Notes: a model not told the origin generated them from the sequence alone. Positions 26,485-36,447 are shown, counted from the stretch's first letter. The stretch: 64,000 nt of DNA from Intestinimonas butyriciproducens (GCF_016901775.1 NZ_JACJKW010000012.1:33733-97732); one strand, 5' to 3'. Translations and numbers: made by a program.

Positions 26485-27897
26485 ATGCAGTCATTCAAAA
26501 GAAAACTAAAGCATTTTGCCAGGGAGCATCTGAAGAAACTCCAGCAGAGCAACGCCGCCGTGCGCCGTGCAGCGCCTGTGCGGGTGATGGCCGTGGGGTT
26601 TGCCGCTGTCATCCTGATCGGCACCCTGCTGCTGATGCTTCCCTTTGCCACCCGCACCGGAGAGAGTGCCGGCGCGGTCACCGCCCTGTTTACCGCCACT
26701 TCGGCCACCTGTGTCACAGGGCTTATTGTGGAAGATACCTATTTGTTCTGGAGCCCCTTCGGCCAGGCGGTCATCCTCTGCCTAATCCAGACCGGCGGAC
26801 TGGGGTTTATGACCATTGCCATTGCCCTGTCCCTGCTTTTGCGGCGGAGGATCTCTTTGCGGGAGCGGCAGCTGGTGAGCACTTCGCTGAATATGGACGG
26901 GCTTTCCGGTATGGTGCGCCTGGTCAAGCGGGTGCTTTATGGCACATTGCTCTTTGAGGGCATGGGAGCACTGATCCTGTCGGTGCGTTTTTCCCGGGAA
27001 TATGGCATCCTGGGCGGCATCAGCCGGGGGATCTTTCATTCGGTGTCGGCTTTCTGTAATGCCGGGTTTGATATTTTGGGAGATCAGGGCGCCTACATCT
27101 CTCTGGGCGGCTATACCGGAGATTTTGTGGTGACGGTGACCATCAGCCTGCTGATCATTCTGGGCGGCCTGGGCTTTTTTGTGTGGAGCGATATCTATTC
27201 GGCCAGAGACAACAAAGGCCGGCTCCACACCCAGAGCAAGATCGTGCTGCGCTCCACAGCCCTTCTTTTGCTGGTGGGTACGCTCTTTTTCCTGGTTGCG
27301 GAACACGACAACCCTCAGACCATGGGGAATCAGAACCTTTTTGGTCAGCTGCTCTCTGCATTTTTCCAGTCCACCACCACCCGTACGGCGGGATATGCCC
27401 AGCTGAACCAGGCCTATCTCACCGGCGCTTCCAAAGCCATGAGCGTGGCGCTGATGTTTGTAGGCGGCTCTCCCGGCGGTACGGCGGGCGGTGTCAAGAC
27501 GGTGACGCTGGCCGTGCTGCTGATGGCGGCTCGCTCCTCTTTGCGGGGCACTTACCAAACCACAGTGGGCGGCCGGTCCATTTCCTATAAGCTGGTGATG
27601 GATGCTTTGTCGGTGTTCCTGCTGGGGATTTGCTCGGTGGCGATCGGCACATTTATGCTGTCGGCCTTTGATGGAGTCACCCTCAGTGCGGCACTTTTTG
27701 AATGCACATCTGCTTTCGGTACGGTGGGGCTCACACTGGGCATCACCCCGGAACTTTCCACCCCTTCGCTGTTGGTGCTGGTGGCGCTGATGTATCTGGG
27801 GCGGGTGGGTATCATCACCATCGGCATGGCCGCTATGATGCGCGGCAAAAAGGACGCCAAGATCAAATATCCCGAAGCACGGGTAATGATTGGCTAA
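26485..27897 (+). CDS. Trk/Ktr potassium channel subunit
   Basis: 470 residues with about ten membrane helices in four pore-loop repeats of the TrkH/KtrB type. Selectivity-loop blocks T-S-A-T-C-V-T-G-L, S-A-F-C-N-A-G-F, T-T-R-T-A-G-Y and S-A-F-G-T-V-G-L are visible in order. The membrane channel forms a complex with the RCK ring encoded by the next gene, 13 bp downstream. GGAGGGAG precedes the ATG at 26485. Length is nearer KtrB, but TrkH and KtrB cannot be separated securely here. Confidence 0.93.
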   Translation: MQSFKRKLKHFAREHLKKLQQSNAAVRRAAPVRVMAVGFAAVILIGTLLLMLPFATRTGESAGAVTALFTATSATCVTGLIVEDTYLFWSPFGQAVILCLIQTGGLGFMTIAIALSLLLRRRISLRERQLVSTSLNMDGLSGMVRLVKRVLYGTLLFEGMGALILSVRFSREYGILGGISRGIFHSVSAFCNAGFDILGDQGAYISLGGYTGDFVVTVTISLLIILGGLGFFVWSDIYSARDNKGRLHTQSKIVLRSTALLLLVGTLFFLVAEHDNPQTMGNQNLFGQLLSAFFQSTTTRTAGYAQLNQAYLTGASKAMSVALMFVGGSPGGTAGGVKTVTLAVLLMAARSSLRGTYQTTVGGRSISYKLVMDALSVFLLGICSVAIGTFMLSAFDGVTLSAALFECTSAFGTVGLTLGITPELSTPSLLVLVALMYLGRVGIITIGMAAMMRGKKDAKIKYPEARVMIG

Positions 27898-27910
27898 AGG
27901 AGGAAACAAG

Positions 27911-28558
27911 ATGGAATCGTTTGTGGTTATCGGCCTGGGACGCTTCGGCATGACCCTGGCCAGGGAACTGTACCGCCTGGGACATGAAGTGCTGGCGGTG
28001 GACAAGGACGAAGAAGCGGTGCACCGGGTATCCGACTCGGTGAGCCATGTCATCACTGCCGATGCCCGGGATGAGCAGGTGCTCAAATCCATCGGCGTGC
28101 GCAACTTTGATCATGCGGTGGTGGCATTTGCCGACAATATCCAGGACAACATCCTCATCACCCTGATGCTCAAGGAGCTGGGGGTGAAGAATGTGATCGC
28201 CAAAGGCAACGACGATCTGCATGTCAAGGTGCTCAAGCGCATCGGTGCCGACCGGATCGTCTTCCCCGAGGCCGATATGGGCGCCCGGTTTGCCCAGATG
28301 GTGGCCTCCAACAACATCATTGACTATATCGATATTTCCGAGGACTATTCCATTGTGGAAGTGGCGGCCCCCGACCGGTGGGGCGGCAAGAGCATCCGCC
28401 AGATCGATGTGCGGGCCCGTTACGGCATCAACATCCTGGCGGTAAAGACCCACAATGGCGAGACCATTCATGTTTCCCCTGAGCCGGATTATGTGATCCG
28501 CCGGGGGGACGCGCTGGTGGTCATCGGCGCCAACGACGACATCAAGAAATTGGGGTAA
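27911..28558 (+). CDS. Potassium-uptake RCK regulatory protein (TrkA/KtrA)
   Basis: 215 residues: an RCK_N Rossmann domain with V-I-G-L-G-R-F-G near the N-terminus (NAD(H)/nucleotide binding) and an RCK_C domain in the last 75 residues. A single RCK pair makes it KtrA-like; E. coli TrkA has two. RCK_C domains are common c-di-AMP receptors in Firmicutes, and the DarA gene in this window shows that the cell uses that messenger. AAAGGAGG precedes the start. Confidence 0.94.
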   Translation: MESFVVIGLGRFGMTLARELYRLGHEVLAVDKDEEAVHRVSDSVSHVITADARDEQVLKSIGVRNFDHAVVAFADNIQDNILITLMLKELGVKNVIAKGNDDLHVKVLKRIGADRIVFPEADMGARFAQMVASNNIIDYIDISEDYSIVEVAAPDRWGGKSIRQIDVRARYGINILAVKTHNGETIHVSPEPDYVIRRGDALVVIGANDDIKKLG

Positions 28559-28560
28559 TT

Positions 28561-29307
28561 ATGGAAGAGATAACCAGCCGGGACAATCCCCGTATCCGCC
28601 GGGTCTGCCGGCTGATGGACAGCAAACGGATGCGGGAAAAGGAAGGGCTGTTCTGCTGCGAAGGGGAAAAGCTGCTGGAGGAGGCCCTGGCGGCGGGAGT
28701 GGAAGTGGTTCAGGTCTTTCTCAGCCGGGACCTGCCCTTGGAGCAGCAGAGGGACAGAGGAGTGCCCACCTTTTTGGTGCCCTCCTCCCTGATGGCCCAG
28801 ATGAGCGGGGTGGAAAGCCCCCAGGGCGTGCTGTTTGTCTGCCGTATTCCCCCTCCCCGGAAGGATCTGCCGGAAGGCGCCTGTCTGGTGCTGGAAGATG
28901 TGCGGGACCCGGGGAATGTGGGCACCATTCTGCGCACGGCCGAGGCCTTTTCCTTGCCGGTGGTGCTGACGGGGAACTGTGCCGAGCTGTATAACCCCAA
29001 GGTGGTCCGTTCCACCATGGGCTCGGTGTTCCGGTGTCAGGTGTTCCGCCTGTCCCGGCCGGAGCTCTGGCAGGCGCTGGAGGAAAGAAACATTCCCCTT
29101 TACGCCGCCGCTTTGAGCAAAAGCGCCCGGGACATCCGTCAGGTGGATCTGAAGGGAGCAGCGGTGGCCATCGGCAACGAGGCCCACGGCGTCAGTGGGG
29201 AGCTTCTGGAGCACAGTCGTCTCCAGGTGATCATCCCGATAAAGGGCGCGGAATCCCTGAACGCCGGCGTAGCTGCCGCTTTGTGTATGTGGGAGATGCG
29301 CCGCTAG
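28561..29307 (+). CDS. TrmH/SpoU-family RNA 2'-O-methyltransferase
   Basis: 248 residues: an N-terminal substrate-binding domain (about 1-90) and the SPOUT knot with L-E-D-V-R-D-P-G-N-V-G-T-I-L-R-T-A, A-I-G-N-E-A-H-G-V and the C-terminal I-P-I-K-G-A-E-S-L-N-A-G-V-A motif 3. These bind S-adenosylmethionine and methylate ribose in rRNA or tRNA; which nucleotide is not predictable. It starts two bases after the trkA-type gene and may be cotranscribed with it. Confidence 0.9.
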   Translation: MEEITSRDNPRIRRVCRLMDSKRMREKEGLFCCEGEKLLEEALAAGVEVVQVFLSRDLPLEQQRDRGVPTFLVPSSLMAQMSGVESPQGVLFVCRIPPPRKDLPEGACLVLEDVRDPGNVGTILRTAEAFSLPVVLTGNCAELYNPKVVRSTMGSVFRCQVFRLSRPELWQALEERNIPLYAAALSKSARDIRQVDLKGAAVAIGNEAHGVSGELLEHSRLQVIIPIKGAESLNAGVAAALCMWEMRR

Positions 29308-29326
29308 GTCACGAGGAGGAAATGCC

Positions 29327-30460
29327 ATGGAAGCTGTGCTGGCTCATATTTGGCTGCGGGAAGAAGCCAGGCTGTCCACCCGCCGGATCCGGGAAGCCCG
29401 GGAGCATTTCGGAGGGGCCCTGGAAGCCTGCCGTGCTTTGAATGAGGGCGATCTCTTTTTTACGCCCCGGGAGAGGGAACAGAAAGCCAACGCTTCCTGG
29501 AAAAGAGCGGAAAAGGTACTGGAAAATTGCAGGAAAGCAGGGGCCCGGGCCATTTGCTATGAAGAGGACGGGTACCCGGAAGATCTGCGGCAGATCTACG
29601 ACCCACCGGCGGTGCTCTATCTGCGGGGCACTATGCCAAAATGGGGAGAGATGCCGGTTCTGGCCATTGTGGGCAGACGCAAGGCCAGCCCTTTGGGGCT
29701 GGAGACCGCCCGCCGCTTTGCCCGGGTGCTGTCGGCCCACGGTTTTCTCATCGTTTCCGGCCTGGCTCAGGGGGCGGATGGAGCGGCCCACCAAGGGGCG
29801 CTGGAAGGTCCCACGCCCACAGTGGCTGTGCTGGGCACGGCCATCGACCAGTGTTATCCCGCCTCCCACAATGGATTGCTGCGGCGTATCCTGGAGAAAG
29901 AGGGCGCCGTTCTCAGCGAGTATCCACCGTCCCGGCGGGGCTATCCCGGCTATTTCCCCCGGCGCAACCGGATCATTTCCGGACTGAGTCTGGGGGTGCT
30001 GGTGGTGGAAGCGGCCAGGAAAAGCGGCAGTCTGATCACGGCGGCTACGGCGTTGGAACAGGGGCGGGATGTGTTTGCCGTCCCTGGCTCCATCGACAGG
30101 CCGGAATACGAAGGCTGCAACCAGCTCATCCGCTCGGGGGCTACCTTGTGCACAGACCCGGTGGAGATCTGCCAGGAATATGCCGGGCGTTTTCCTGCGC
30201 TCGTGATGGGGCTATCGGAAAAGCCGGAGGCAAATGAGCCGGAAAGGGAAGAGCGGGATGTGCACCAGAGCAAGCCGGCGCCGGTTGGCCTGACCGGCCG
30301 GGAGAAGCTCATTGTGGACAGCATGGATGGCCTGACCCACATCGATGTGATCTGCCAGAACACCGGCCTTGCCACAGGGGAAGTGCTCACCAGCCTGACC
30401 ATGCTCCAGATCCGGGGCCTGGTGCGGGAGCGGGGGGCAAAATATTTTGAAATCATATGA
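29327..30460 (+). CDS. dprA: DNA-processing protein DprA
   Basis: 377 residues: a short N-terminal helical domain, the extended Rossmann fold that binds single-stranded DNA (about 80-290; A-I-V-G-R-R-K-A-S, S-G-L-A-Q-G-A-D, P-R-R-N-R-I-I-S-G-L-S) and a C-terminal winged-helix domain (about 315-377). DprA loads RecA on incoming DNA in transformation. It precedes topA, a very common order in Firmicutes. GAGGAGG lies before the start. Confidence 0.94.
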   Translation: MEAVLAHIWLREEARLSTRRIREAREHFGGALEACRALNEGDLFFTPREREQKANASWKRAEKVLENCRKAGARAICYEEDGYPEDLRQIYDPPAVLYLRGTMPKWGEMPVLAIVGRRKASPLGLETARRFARVLSAHGFLIVSGLAQGADGAAHQGALEGPTPTVAVLGTAIDQCYPASHNGLLRRILEKEGAVLSEYPPSRRGYPGYFPRRNRIISGLSLGVLVVEAARKSGSLITAATALEQGRDVFAVPGSIDRPEYEGCNQLIRSGATLCTDPVEICQEYAGRFPALVMGLSEKPEANEPEREERDVHQSKPAPVGLTGREKLIVDSMDGLTHIDVICQNTGLATGEVLTSLTMLQIRGLVRERGAKYFEII

Positions 30461-30475
30461 AAACCATAGTATCAT
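30447..30475 (+). promoter_or_regulatory. SigA-type promoter of topA
   Basis: TTGAAA (30447-30452), 17 bp, TATCAT (30470-30475). It overlaps the last codons of dprA and leaves a leader of about 78 nt. Confidence 0.65.
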
Positions 30476-30559
30476 ATTGTAGATAGACCGGCTTTGCCCC
30501 CGGAAAGGGGAGGCCAAAAAAATGGGCGGCCCGCAGCAGGAGCCGCCGGGAGGAACGCA

Positions 30560-32971
30560 ATGTCAAAATTACTCATCGTGGAATCGCCGGCCAAGGCGAA
30601 AACCATCGGCAAATACCTGGGGTCTGACTATGTGGTCAAGGCATCCATGGGGCATTTGCGGGATCTGCCCAAAAAGAAGATGGGCGTCGACATCGACGGG
30701 GATTTCACCCCCCAATATGAGCCCATCGAGGGCAAGGACAAGATCATCGACGAGCTGAAAAAAGCGGCGGAGGAAAGCGAATTTGTCTACCTGGCCACCG
30801 ACCCGGACCGGGAAGGGGAAGCCATTTCCTGGCATCTCAAGGAGATGCTCCATCTGCCCGACAGCAAAACCAAGCGGGTCACCTTTAACGAAATTACGAA
30901 AAAAGCGGTGCTGGCCGGGGTGGAACATCCCCGGGACATCGATATGAATCTGGTGGATGCCCAGCAGGGCCGGCGGATCCTGGACCGGATCGTGGGCTAT
31001 CAGCTTTCCCCCTTCCTTTGGCGGAAGGTGCGGGCCGGGCTGTCGGCAGGCCGGGTCCAGTCGGCGGTCACCCGCCTGATCGTGGACCGGGAGCGGGAGA
31101 TCCAGGCTTTTGTGCCCAAGGAATATTGGTCCATTGATGTAACCCTCACCGCCGGCCGGAAAAACTTCACCGCCGGTTTCTATGGGACAGCAGAGGGAAA
31201 GATGGAGCTTTCCAGCCAGGAAGAGACCGAAAAAGTGCTCTCCGCCATCGATGGGGCGGGCTATCGGGTGGAAAAAGTGAAGAAGGCCAAAAAGAAGCGG
31301 ACGCCTGCGCCGCCTTTCATCACTTCCACCTTGCAGCAGGAGGCTTCCCGGAAGCTGTCCATGACGGCCAAGCGCACCATGATGGTGGCCCAGGAGCTGT
31401 ATGAAGGCGTGGCCATCGAGGGCCAGGGACTCACCGGTCTGATCACTTATATGCGTACCGACTCCCTCCGGGTCTCCGACGATGCCCTGGCCGCCGCCCG
31501 GGATTATATCGGCGGCCGGTTCGGCAATGACTATCTCCCCGCCAAACCCCGGCATTACAAAACCAAAAAGAACGCCCAGGACGCCCACGAAGCAGTGCGT
31601 CCCACCAATCCTTTGCTGGATCCGGAGAGCATCCGCAGCAGTCTGTCCGCCGACCAGTATAAACTGTATAAGCTGATCTGGTCCCGGTTTACTGCAAGCC
31701 AGATGACCGATGCCATGATGGACACCACATCGGTGGACATCGGCTGTAACGGCTATATCTTCCGGGCCACCGGCCAGACGGTGGCGTTCCCCGGCTTTCT
31801 GGCCCTGTACGAAGAGGGACTGGACGAAGTGCGCAGCGACGACGAGCTGGCGCCCCTGCCGCCCCTCAGCGAAGGCGACGAGCCCAAGCACAAAAAGACC
31901 GAGCCCAAGCAGCACTTCACCCAGCCGCCGGCCCGGTATACCGAAGCCTCCCTCATCCGCACCATGGAGGAAAAGGGCATCGGCCGTCCCAGCACCTACG
32001 CCCCCACCATTTCGGTGGTTCTGGGCCGGGACTATGTGGTGAAGGAGGGCAAGTCCCTGCGGCCTACCCCCTTGGGCGAGGCGGTCACCGATCTGATGAT
32101 CGACAAGTTCCACGATGTGATCGACATCAAGTTCACCGCCGGCATGGAGCGGCAGCTGGACGAGGTGGAGCAGGGCAACACCAATTATGTGGATATTCTG
32201 CGCAAGTTCTACACCGGCTTTTCCGGCGAGCTGGAGAAGGCGGAAAAGGACCTGGAAAAAAAGCGCATCAAGATCAAGGATGAGGAGACCGATGTGGTCT
32301 GCGAGCTGTGCGGCCGGAAGATGGTCATCAAATCCAGCCGGTTTGGAAAGTTCCTGGCCTGCCCTGGTTATCCCGAGTGCAAAAACACCAAGCCCATCAC
32401 CGAGGACACCGGTGTGCTGTGCCCCCTGTGCGGAGCCAAAGTGGTGAAGAAAAAATCCCGCAGCGGCTATTACTACTATGGCTGCGAGAAAAATCCCACC
32501 TGTACCTTTATGACCTGGGATAAGCCTACCAATAAAAAGTGTCCCAACTGCGGCGAGCCTCTCTATAAGCGCTATACCAAGGCAGAGAAAAAATATGTGT
32601 GCTACAAGCCGGACTGCGGCTATGAGGAAGATCTGCCCCAGCGCAAGAGCAAGAAGAAGGATGAGGAAGCCCCGGCGGCAGAGCAGACCGTGGTAACGGC
32701 TGCCGAGAATGCAGGGGAGACCCCGGAGACCGCAAAGACCACCAAGGCCAAAAAGGCTGCGAAAACCACCAAGACGGCCAAGACCACCAGGACGGCCAAA
32801 GCCAAGGCCCAGGAGGAAGCCGGGGAGGAAAAGCCCAAAAAGACCACTCGGAAGAGCACCAGAAAGGTCGCAGGTGAAGGGGAAGAAACACCTAAAAAGA
32901 AAACCACCCGGAAAACAAGTGCGAAGAAGGCGGCAGAGAAGACGGAAGCGGAAGAGGAAAACAAAGAATGA
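30560..32971 (+). CDS. topA: DNA topoisomerase I
   Basis: 803-residue type IA topoisomerase that relaxes negative supercoils. The Toprim domain is at the start (I-V-E-S-P-A-K-A-K-T-I; T-D-P-D-R-E-G-E-A), the catalytic Tyr lies in L-I-T-Y-M-R-T-D-S, and three C4 zinc modules occupy about 585-695. The last 100 residues are a Lys/Ala/Thr/Glu-rich tail with A-K-T-T-K-type repeats, suggesting an unstructured DNA-binding extension. GGGAGG precedes 30560. The stop overlaps the ATG of trmFO. Confidence 0.96.
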   Translation: MSKLLIVESPAKAKTIGKYLGSDYVVKASMGHLRDLPKKKMGVDIDGDFTPQYEPIEGKDKIIDELKKAAEESEFVYLATDPDREGEAISWHLKEMLHLPDSKTKRVTFNEITKKAVLAGVEHPRDIDMNLVDAQQGRRILDRIVGYQLSPFLWRKVRAGLSAGRVQSAVTRLIVDREREIQAFVPKEYWSIDVTLTAGRKNFTAGFYGTAEGKMELSSQEETEKVLSAIDGAGYRVEKVKKAKKKRTPAPPFITSTLQQEASRKLSMTAKRTMMVAQELYEGVAIEGQGLTGLITYMRTDSLRVSDDALAAARDYIGGRFGNDYLPAKPRHYKTKKNAQDAHEAVRPTNPLLDPESIRSSLSADQYKLYKLIWSRFTASQMTDAMMDTTSVDIGCNGYIFRATGQTVAFPGFLALYEEGLDEVRSDDELAPLPPLSEGDEPKHKKTEPKQHFTQPPARYTEASLIRTMEEKGIGRPSTYAPTISVVLGRDYVVKEGKSLRPTPLGEAVTDLMIDKFHDVIDIKFTAGMERQLDEVEQGNTNYVDILRKFYTGFSGELEKAEKDLEKKRIKIKDEETDVVCELCGRKMVIKSSRFGKFLACPGYPECKNTKPITEDTGVLCPLCGAKVVKKKSRSGYYYYGCEKNPTCTFMTWDKPTNKKCPNCGEPLYKRYTKAEKKYVCYKPDCGYEEDLPQRKSKKKDEEAPAAEQTVVTAAENAGETPETAKTTKAKKAAKTTKTAKTTRTAKAKAQEEAGEEKPKKTTRKSTRKVAGEGEETPKKKTTRKTSAKKAAEKTEAEEENKE

Positions 32972-34296
32972 TGCAAGCCACAGTGATCGGAGCGGGGCTG
33001 GCGGGCAGTGAAGCGGCCTGGCAGCTGGCCTGCCGGGGAATCGAAGTACGGCTGCTGGAGATGAAGCCCCGGCAGAAGAGCCCGGCCCACAAAATGGATA
33101 CCTTTGCCGAGCTGGTGTGCTCCAACTCCTTCCGTTCGGGGGAACTGACCAATGCCGCAGGGCTCTTGAAAGAAGAGCTGCGGCGGCTGGGCAGCCTGAT
33201 CGTGGCCTGTGCCGACGCCACCCAGGTGGACGCGGGAGGGGCGCTGGCGGTGGACCGGCAGGCCTTTTCCCACCTGGTGACCCAGCGGCTGCGGCAGCAT
33301 CCCCGGGTGCATATCGAGGAAGAGCGGGTGGATGCCATCCCGGAAAGCGGCCATGTGATCGTGGCCACCGGCCCCCTCACCGAAGGTCCCCTGGCCCAAA
33401 ATATGATGGAATGGCTGGGGGAGGAAGAGGTCCTCAGTTTCTATGACGCCGCAGCCCCCATTGTTTCGGGAGCCAGCCTGGATATGGACAAAGCCTATTT
33501 TGCCTCCCGCTATGGCAAAGGCACCGGTTTGGATTATATCAACTGCCCCATGGACAAAGAGCAGTACCTGGCTTTCTGGCAGGAGCTGTGCCAGGCCGAG
33601 GAAGCCCCGGTCCACGGCTTTGAGGACAAGCGGGTCTTTGAAGGCTGTATGCCGGTGGAGGTGATGGCCCGGCGGGGAGAGGATACCCTGCGTTTCGGCC
33701 CTCTGAAGCCCATCGGCCTGCCCGACCCCAAGACGGGGAAAGAGCCTTATGCCGTGGTGCAGCTGCGGCGGGAAAACAGCCAGGGCACCATGTACAATCT
33801 GGTGGGTTTCCAGACCCATCTTCGCTTCCCTGAGCAGAAGAGGGTATTTTCCATGATCCCGGGACTGGAAAAAGCGGAATTTCTCCGGTATGGAGTGATG
33901 CACCGCAACAGTTATCTGTGTTCGCCCCGGGTGCTGGATGGATTCTACCGGGCGAAAAAAGATCCCCGGGTGATGTTTGCCGGGCAGATGACCGGGGTGG
34001 AAGGGTATGTGGAATCCACCGCCTCCGGCTTTGCCTGCGGGCTGAATATGGCCCGGAGCATGCTGGGCCTGCCGCTGCTGGAGTTTTCCACCCAGACGGC
34101 CATCGGAGCCCTCAGCCGGCACATCAGCTGTTATGAAGGCAAGAATTTTCAGCCCATGAACATCAACTTCGGCCTGATCGACGGGCTGGACAGACGGGTC
34201 AAGGGCAAGCGGGAGCGGTACATGGAGATCTCCCGCCGCTCTCTGGAACAGATCGAAGCATATCGGAACACGGTAATGGAGGGGACAACGGAATGA
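32968..34296 (+). CDS. trmFO: Methylenetetrahydrofolate-tRNA-(uracil-5-)-methyltransferase
   Basis: Flavoenzyme that makes 5-methyluridine-54 in the T loop of tRNA with methylene-THF as carbon donor. 442 residues, family length. The FAD Rossmann motif V-I-G-A-G-L-A-G-S-E-A-A is at the N-terminus; V-C-S-N-S-F-R-S and M-T-G-V-E-G-Y-V-E-S-T-A-S-G are TrmFO signatures. The ATGA overlaps with topA upstream and plsX downstream make a tightly coupled operon. Confidence 0.96.
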   Translation: MMQATVIGAGLAGSEAAWQLACRGIEVRLLEMKPRQKSPAHKMDTFAELVCSNSFRSGELTNAAGLLKEELRRLGSLIVACADATQVDAGGALAVDRQAFSHLVTQRLRQHPRVHIEEERVDAIPESGHVIVATGPLTEGPLAQNMMEWLGEEEVLSFYDAAAPIVSGASLDMDKAYFASRYGKGTGLDYINCPMDKEQYLAFWQELCQAEEAPVHGFEDKRVFEGCMPVEVMARRGEDTLRFGPLKPIGLPDPKTGKEPYAVVQLRRENSQGTMYNLVGFQTHLRFPEQKRVFSMIPGLEKAEFLRYGVMHRNSYLCSPRVLDGFYRAKKDPRVMFAGQMTGVEGYVESTASGFACGLNMARSMLGLPLLEFSTQTAIGALSRHISCYEGKNFQPMNINFGLIDGLDRRVKGKRERYMEISRRSLEQIEAYRNTVMEGTTE

Positions 34297-35324
34297 AGAT
34301 CATTGTAGACGCCATGGGCGGTGACAACGCCCCTCAGAGCACGGTGGAAGGCAGCGTGCTGGCCGCCCGGGAACTGGGCGTAGAGATCGTGCTGGTGGGG
34401 CAGGAGAAAGCCATTCTGTCCTGCCTGGAAAAAGTGAAGAGCGATGATGTGGCGGGGAAGATCGAAGTGGTCAACGCCCCGGAGGTCATCGACATGTGTG
34501 ACAGCCCCATGAGCGTCACCAAGGAGAAGAAAGATTCCTCCCTGGGCGTGGCGCTGCGGCTGCTGGGCGAGGGAAAAGGGGACGCCATGGTCTCCGGCGG
34601 CAACACCGGTGCAGTGCTGGTAGGCTCCACCATGTATGTCAAGCGTATCCGGGGCATCCGCCGTGCGGCGCTGGCCCCCATTCTGCCCACCGACAAGGGG
34701 GGCGCGCTGCTCATCGACTGCGGCGCCAATGTGGAATGCACCCCGGAATATCTGCTGCAATTTGCCTATATGGGCTCCTTCTACTGCCAGAAGCAGATGA
34801 AGATCGCCTCGCCCCGCATCGGCCTGATCAACAACGGCGCCGAGGAGAGCAAAGGCACCCCCATGATCAAAGAGACCTACGGCCTTCTGAAGCAGGCCGG
34901 GGAAGTGGGCCGGCTCAACTTTGTGGGCAACATCGAAGGCCGGGATGTGCCCTTTGGCATGGCCGATGTGATTTTGTGCGACGGCTTTACCGGCAATGTG
35001 CTGCTCAAGACCTATGAGGGCGTGGGCCTGTATTTTGTAGGCGAGCTGAAGAAGATCTTCTTCAAGAACCTGGGCACCAAGCTGGCGGCCCTGCTGGTGA
35101 AGAACGGTCTGGGCGCTTTGAAAAAGAAGATGGACTATAAGGAAGTGGGCGGCGCACCCCTTCTGGGCATTTGCAAGCCGGTGATCAAGGCCCACGGCTC
35201 CAGCGACCCCCGGGCCTTCAAGAGCGCCATCCGCCAGGCGGTGCAGTATGCCGAAAGCGGCATCATCCAGGCCATCACCGAAAACATCGAGCACATGACG
35301 GTATCGGCACCGGGAAAAAATTGA
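34293..35324 (+). CDS. plsX: Acyl-ACP:phosphate acyltransferase PlsX
   Basis: Makes acyl-phosphate from acyl-ACP for the PlsX/PlsY route to phosphatidic acid at the membrane surface. 343 residues with M-G-G-D-N-A-P at the start, S-G-G-N-T-G-A-V near residue 105 and L-C-D-G-F-T-G-N-V-L-L-K in the C-terminal half. It overlaps trmFO by four bases. The acyl carrier protein gene follows under its own promoter. Confidence 0.96.
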   Translation: MKIIVDAMGGDNAPQSTVEGSVLAARELGVEIVLVGQEKAILSCLEKVKSDDVAGKIEVVNAPEVIDMCDSPMSVTKEKKDSSLGVALRLLGEGKGDAMVSGGNTGAVLVGSTMYVKRIRGIRRAALAPILPTDKGGALLIDCGANVECTPEYLLQFAYMGSFYCQKQMKIASPRIGLINNGAEESKGTPMIKETYGLLKQAGEVGRLNFVGNIEGRDVPFGMADVILCDGFTGNVLLKTYEGVGLYFVGELKKIFFKNLGTKLAALLVKNGLGALKKKMDYKEVGGAPLLGICKPVIKAHGSSDPRAFKSAIRQAVQYAESGIIQAITENIEHMTVSAPGKN

Positions 35325-35333
35325 AACTGCCAC

Positions 35334-35362
35334 TTTACAAGGCTTGAGGGGTTTGCTATAAT
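35334..35362 (+). promoter_or_regulatory. SigA-type promoter of acpP
   Basis: TTTACA (35334-35339), 17 bp, exact TATAAT (35357-35362), starting ten bases after plsX. The leader of about 84 nt has no obvious structure. Confidence 0.75.
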
Positions 35363-35452
35363 CACTGACTGTACGGCGGGGGCAGGCCCCTGGCGTAGAA
35401 AGAGCATATAACGGGATAAATAGAAAATCTCGACAAGCGGGAGGTGGCAAAG

Positions 35453-35689
35453 ATGGTACTGGAGAAGCTGAAGGGCATTATCGCCCAGCAGTTCGGGGTG
35501 GATCAGGACGAGATCACCGAAGAGACCACATTTGTGGGCGACCTGGGCGCCGATTCCCTGGATCTGGTGGAGCTGATCATGAGCGTGGAAGAGGCTTTTG
35601 AACTGGGCCAGGTGGAGGACAACACCCTGGAGAATGTGAAGACCGTAGGCGATGTGGTGAACTTCATCAAAGAGCGGGTCGAGGAATAA
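35453..35689 (+). CDS. acpP: Acyl carrier protein
   Basis: 78-residue acidic carrier. The phosphopantetheine site is S35 in G-A-D-S-L-D-L-V-E-L. ATG at 35453 is chosen because GGGAGG ends eight bases before it; a GTG three codons earlier overlaps that site. Partner of PlsX, encoded upstream, and of the fatty acid synthase, not in the window. Confidence 0.96.
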   Translation: MVLEKLKGIIAQQFGVDQDEITEETTFVGDLGADSLDLVELIMSVEEAFELGQVEDNTLENVKTVGDVVNFIKERVEE

Positions 35690-35769
35690 TCGAGCAAACC
35701 GGAAGAAAAGGGGCATGGGGCATTTGCCCCGGCCCTTTTCTGCTGGAAGGGAAGAAGGAGGGAGAATCC

Positions 35770-36447
35770 ATGGCAACACAGCTCAAGCTGGGGTATCGGT
35801 TTCACAACGATCAGCTGCGGCAGAATGCGCTGACCCACAGCTCCTATGCCAATGAGAACCGGGAGAAGGGAGTGCGCAGCAATGAGCGGCTGGAATTTTT
35901 GGGAGACGCGGTGCTGGGCTTCATCTGTGCGGAATATATTTATAGTCACTTCCGGCACATGCCGGAGGGGGAGCTGACCAAGCTGCGTGCGTCCATCGTG
36001 TGCGAGAAGTCGCTGTATGAATATGCCCAGCGTCTGAACCTGGGAGAGCACTTGCTTTTGGGTCACGGAGAAGAGAGCGGCGGGGGACGGAAGCGGCCCT
36101 CGGTGCTGGCCGACGCGGTGGAGGCCATGCTGGCGGCCATTTATCTGGATGGCGGCATGGAAGCGGCCAAGGGTTTCATCCTGGACTACATCAAGGAAAA
36201 GGCCGAGACGGTGTCCCACACCCGGCACCCTCTGGATTATAAGACGGCCCTCCAGGAGATCGTGCAGAAGAACCGGGAGGAGACCCTGACTTACCGGCTC
36301 AAGGGAGAAAGCGGTCCGGATCATGACAAGCGTTTTCTCATCGAGCTTCTGATCAATTCCAATGTGATCGCCCAAGGGGAAGGGCGGAGCAAGAAGGAAG
36401 CGGAGCAGGAGGCGGCCCGGCAGGCGCTGGAGCTGATGGGGCAGTGA
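35770..36447 (+). CDS. rnc: Ribonuclease III
   Basis: 225 residues. The catalytic domain has E-R-L-E-F-L-G-D-A-V-L with the metal-binding acids, and the second acidic pair in L-A-D-A-V-E-A; the double-stranded RNA-binding domain (about 155-225) ends in A-E-Q-E-A-A-R-Q-A-L. It cuts rRNA precursors and sense-antisense duplexes, which matters for the paired antisense loci at 37.5 and 43 kb. AAGGAGG precedes the start; the end overlaps the next gene by four bases. Confidence 0.95.
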   Translation: MATQLKLGYRFHNDQLRQNALTHSSYANENREKGVRSNERLEFLGDAVLGFICAEYIYSHFRHMPEGELTKLRASIVCEKSLYEYAQRLNLGEHLLLGHGEESGGGRKRPSVLADAVEAMLAAIYLDGGMEAAKGFILDYIKEKAETVSHTRHPLDYKTALQEIVQKNREETLTYRLKGESGPDHDKRFLIELLINSNVIAQGEGRSKKEAEQEAARQALELMGQ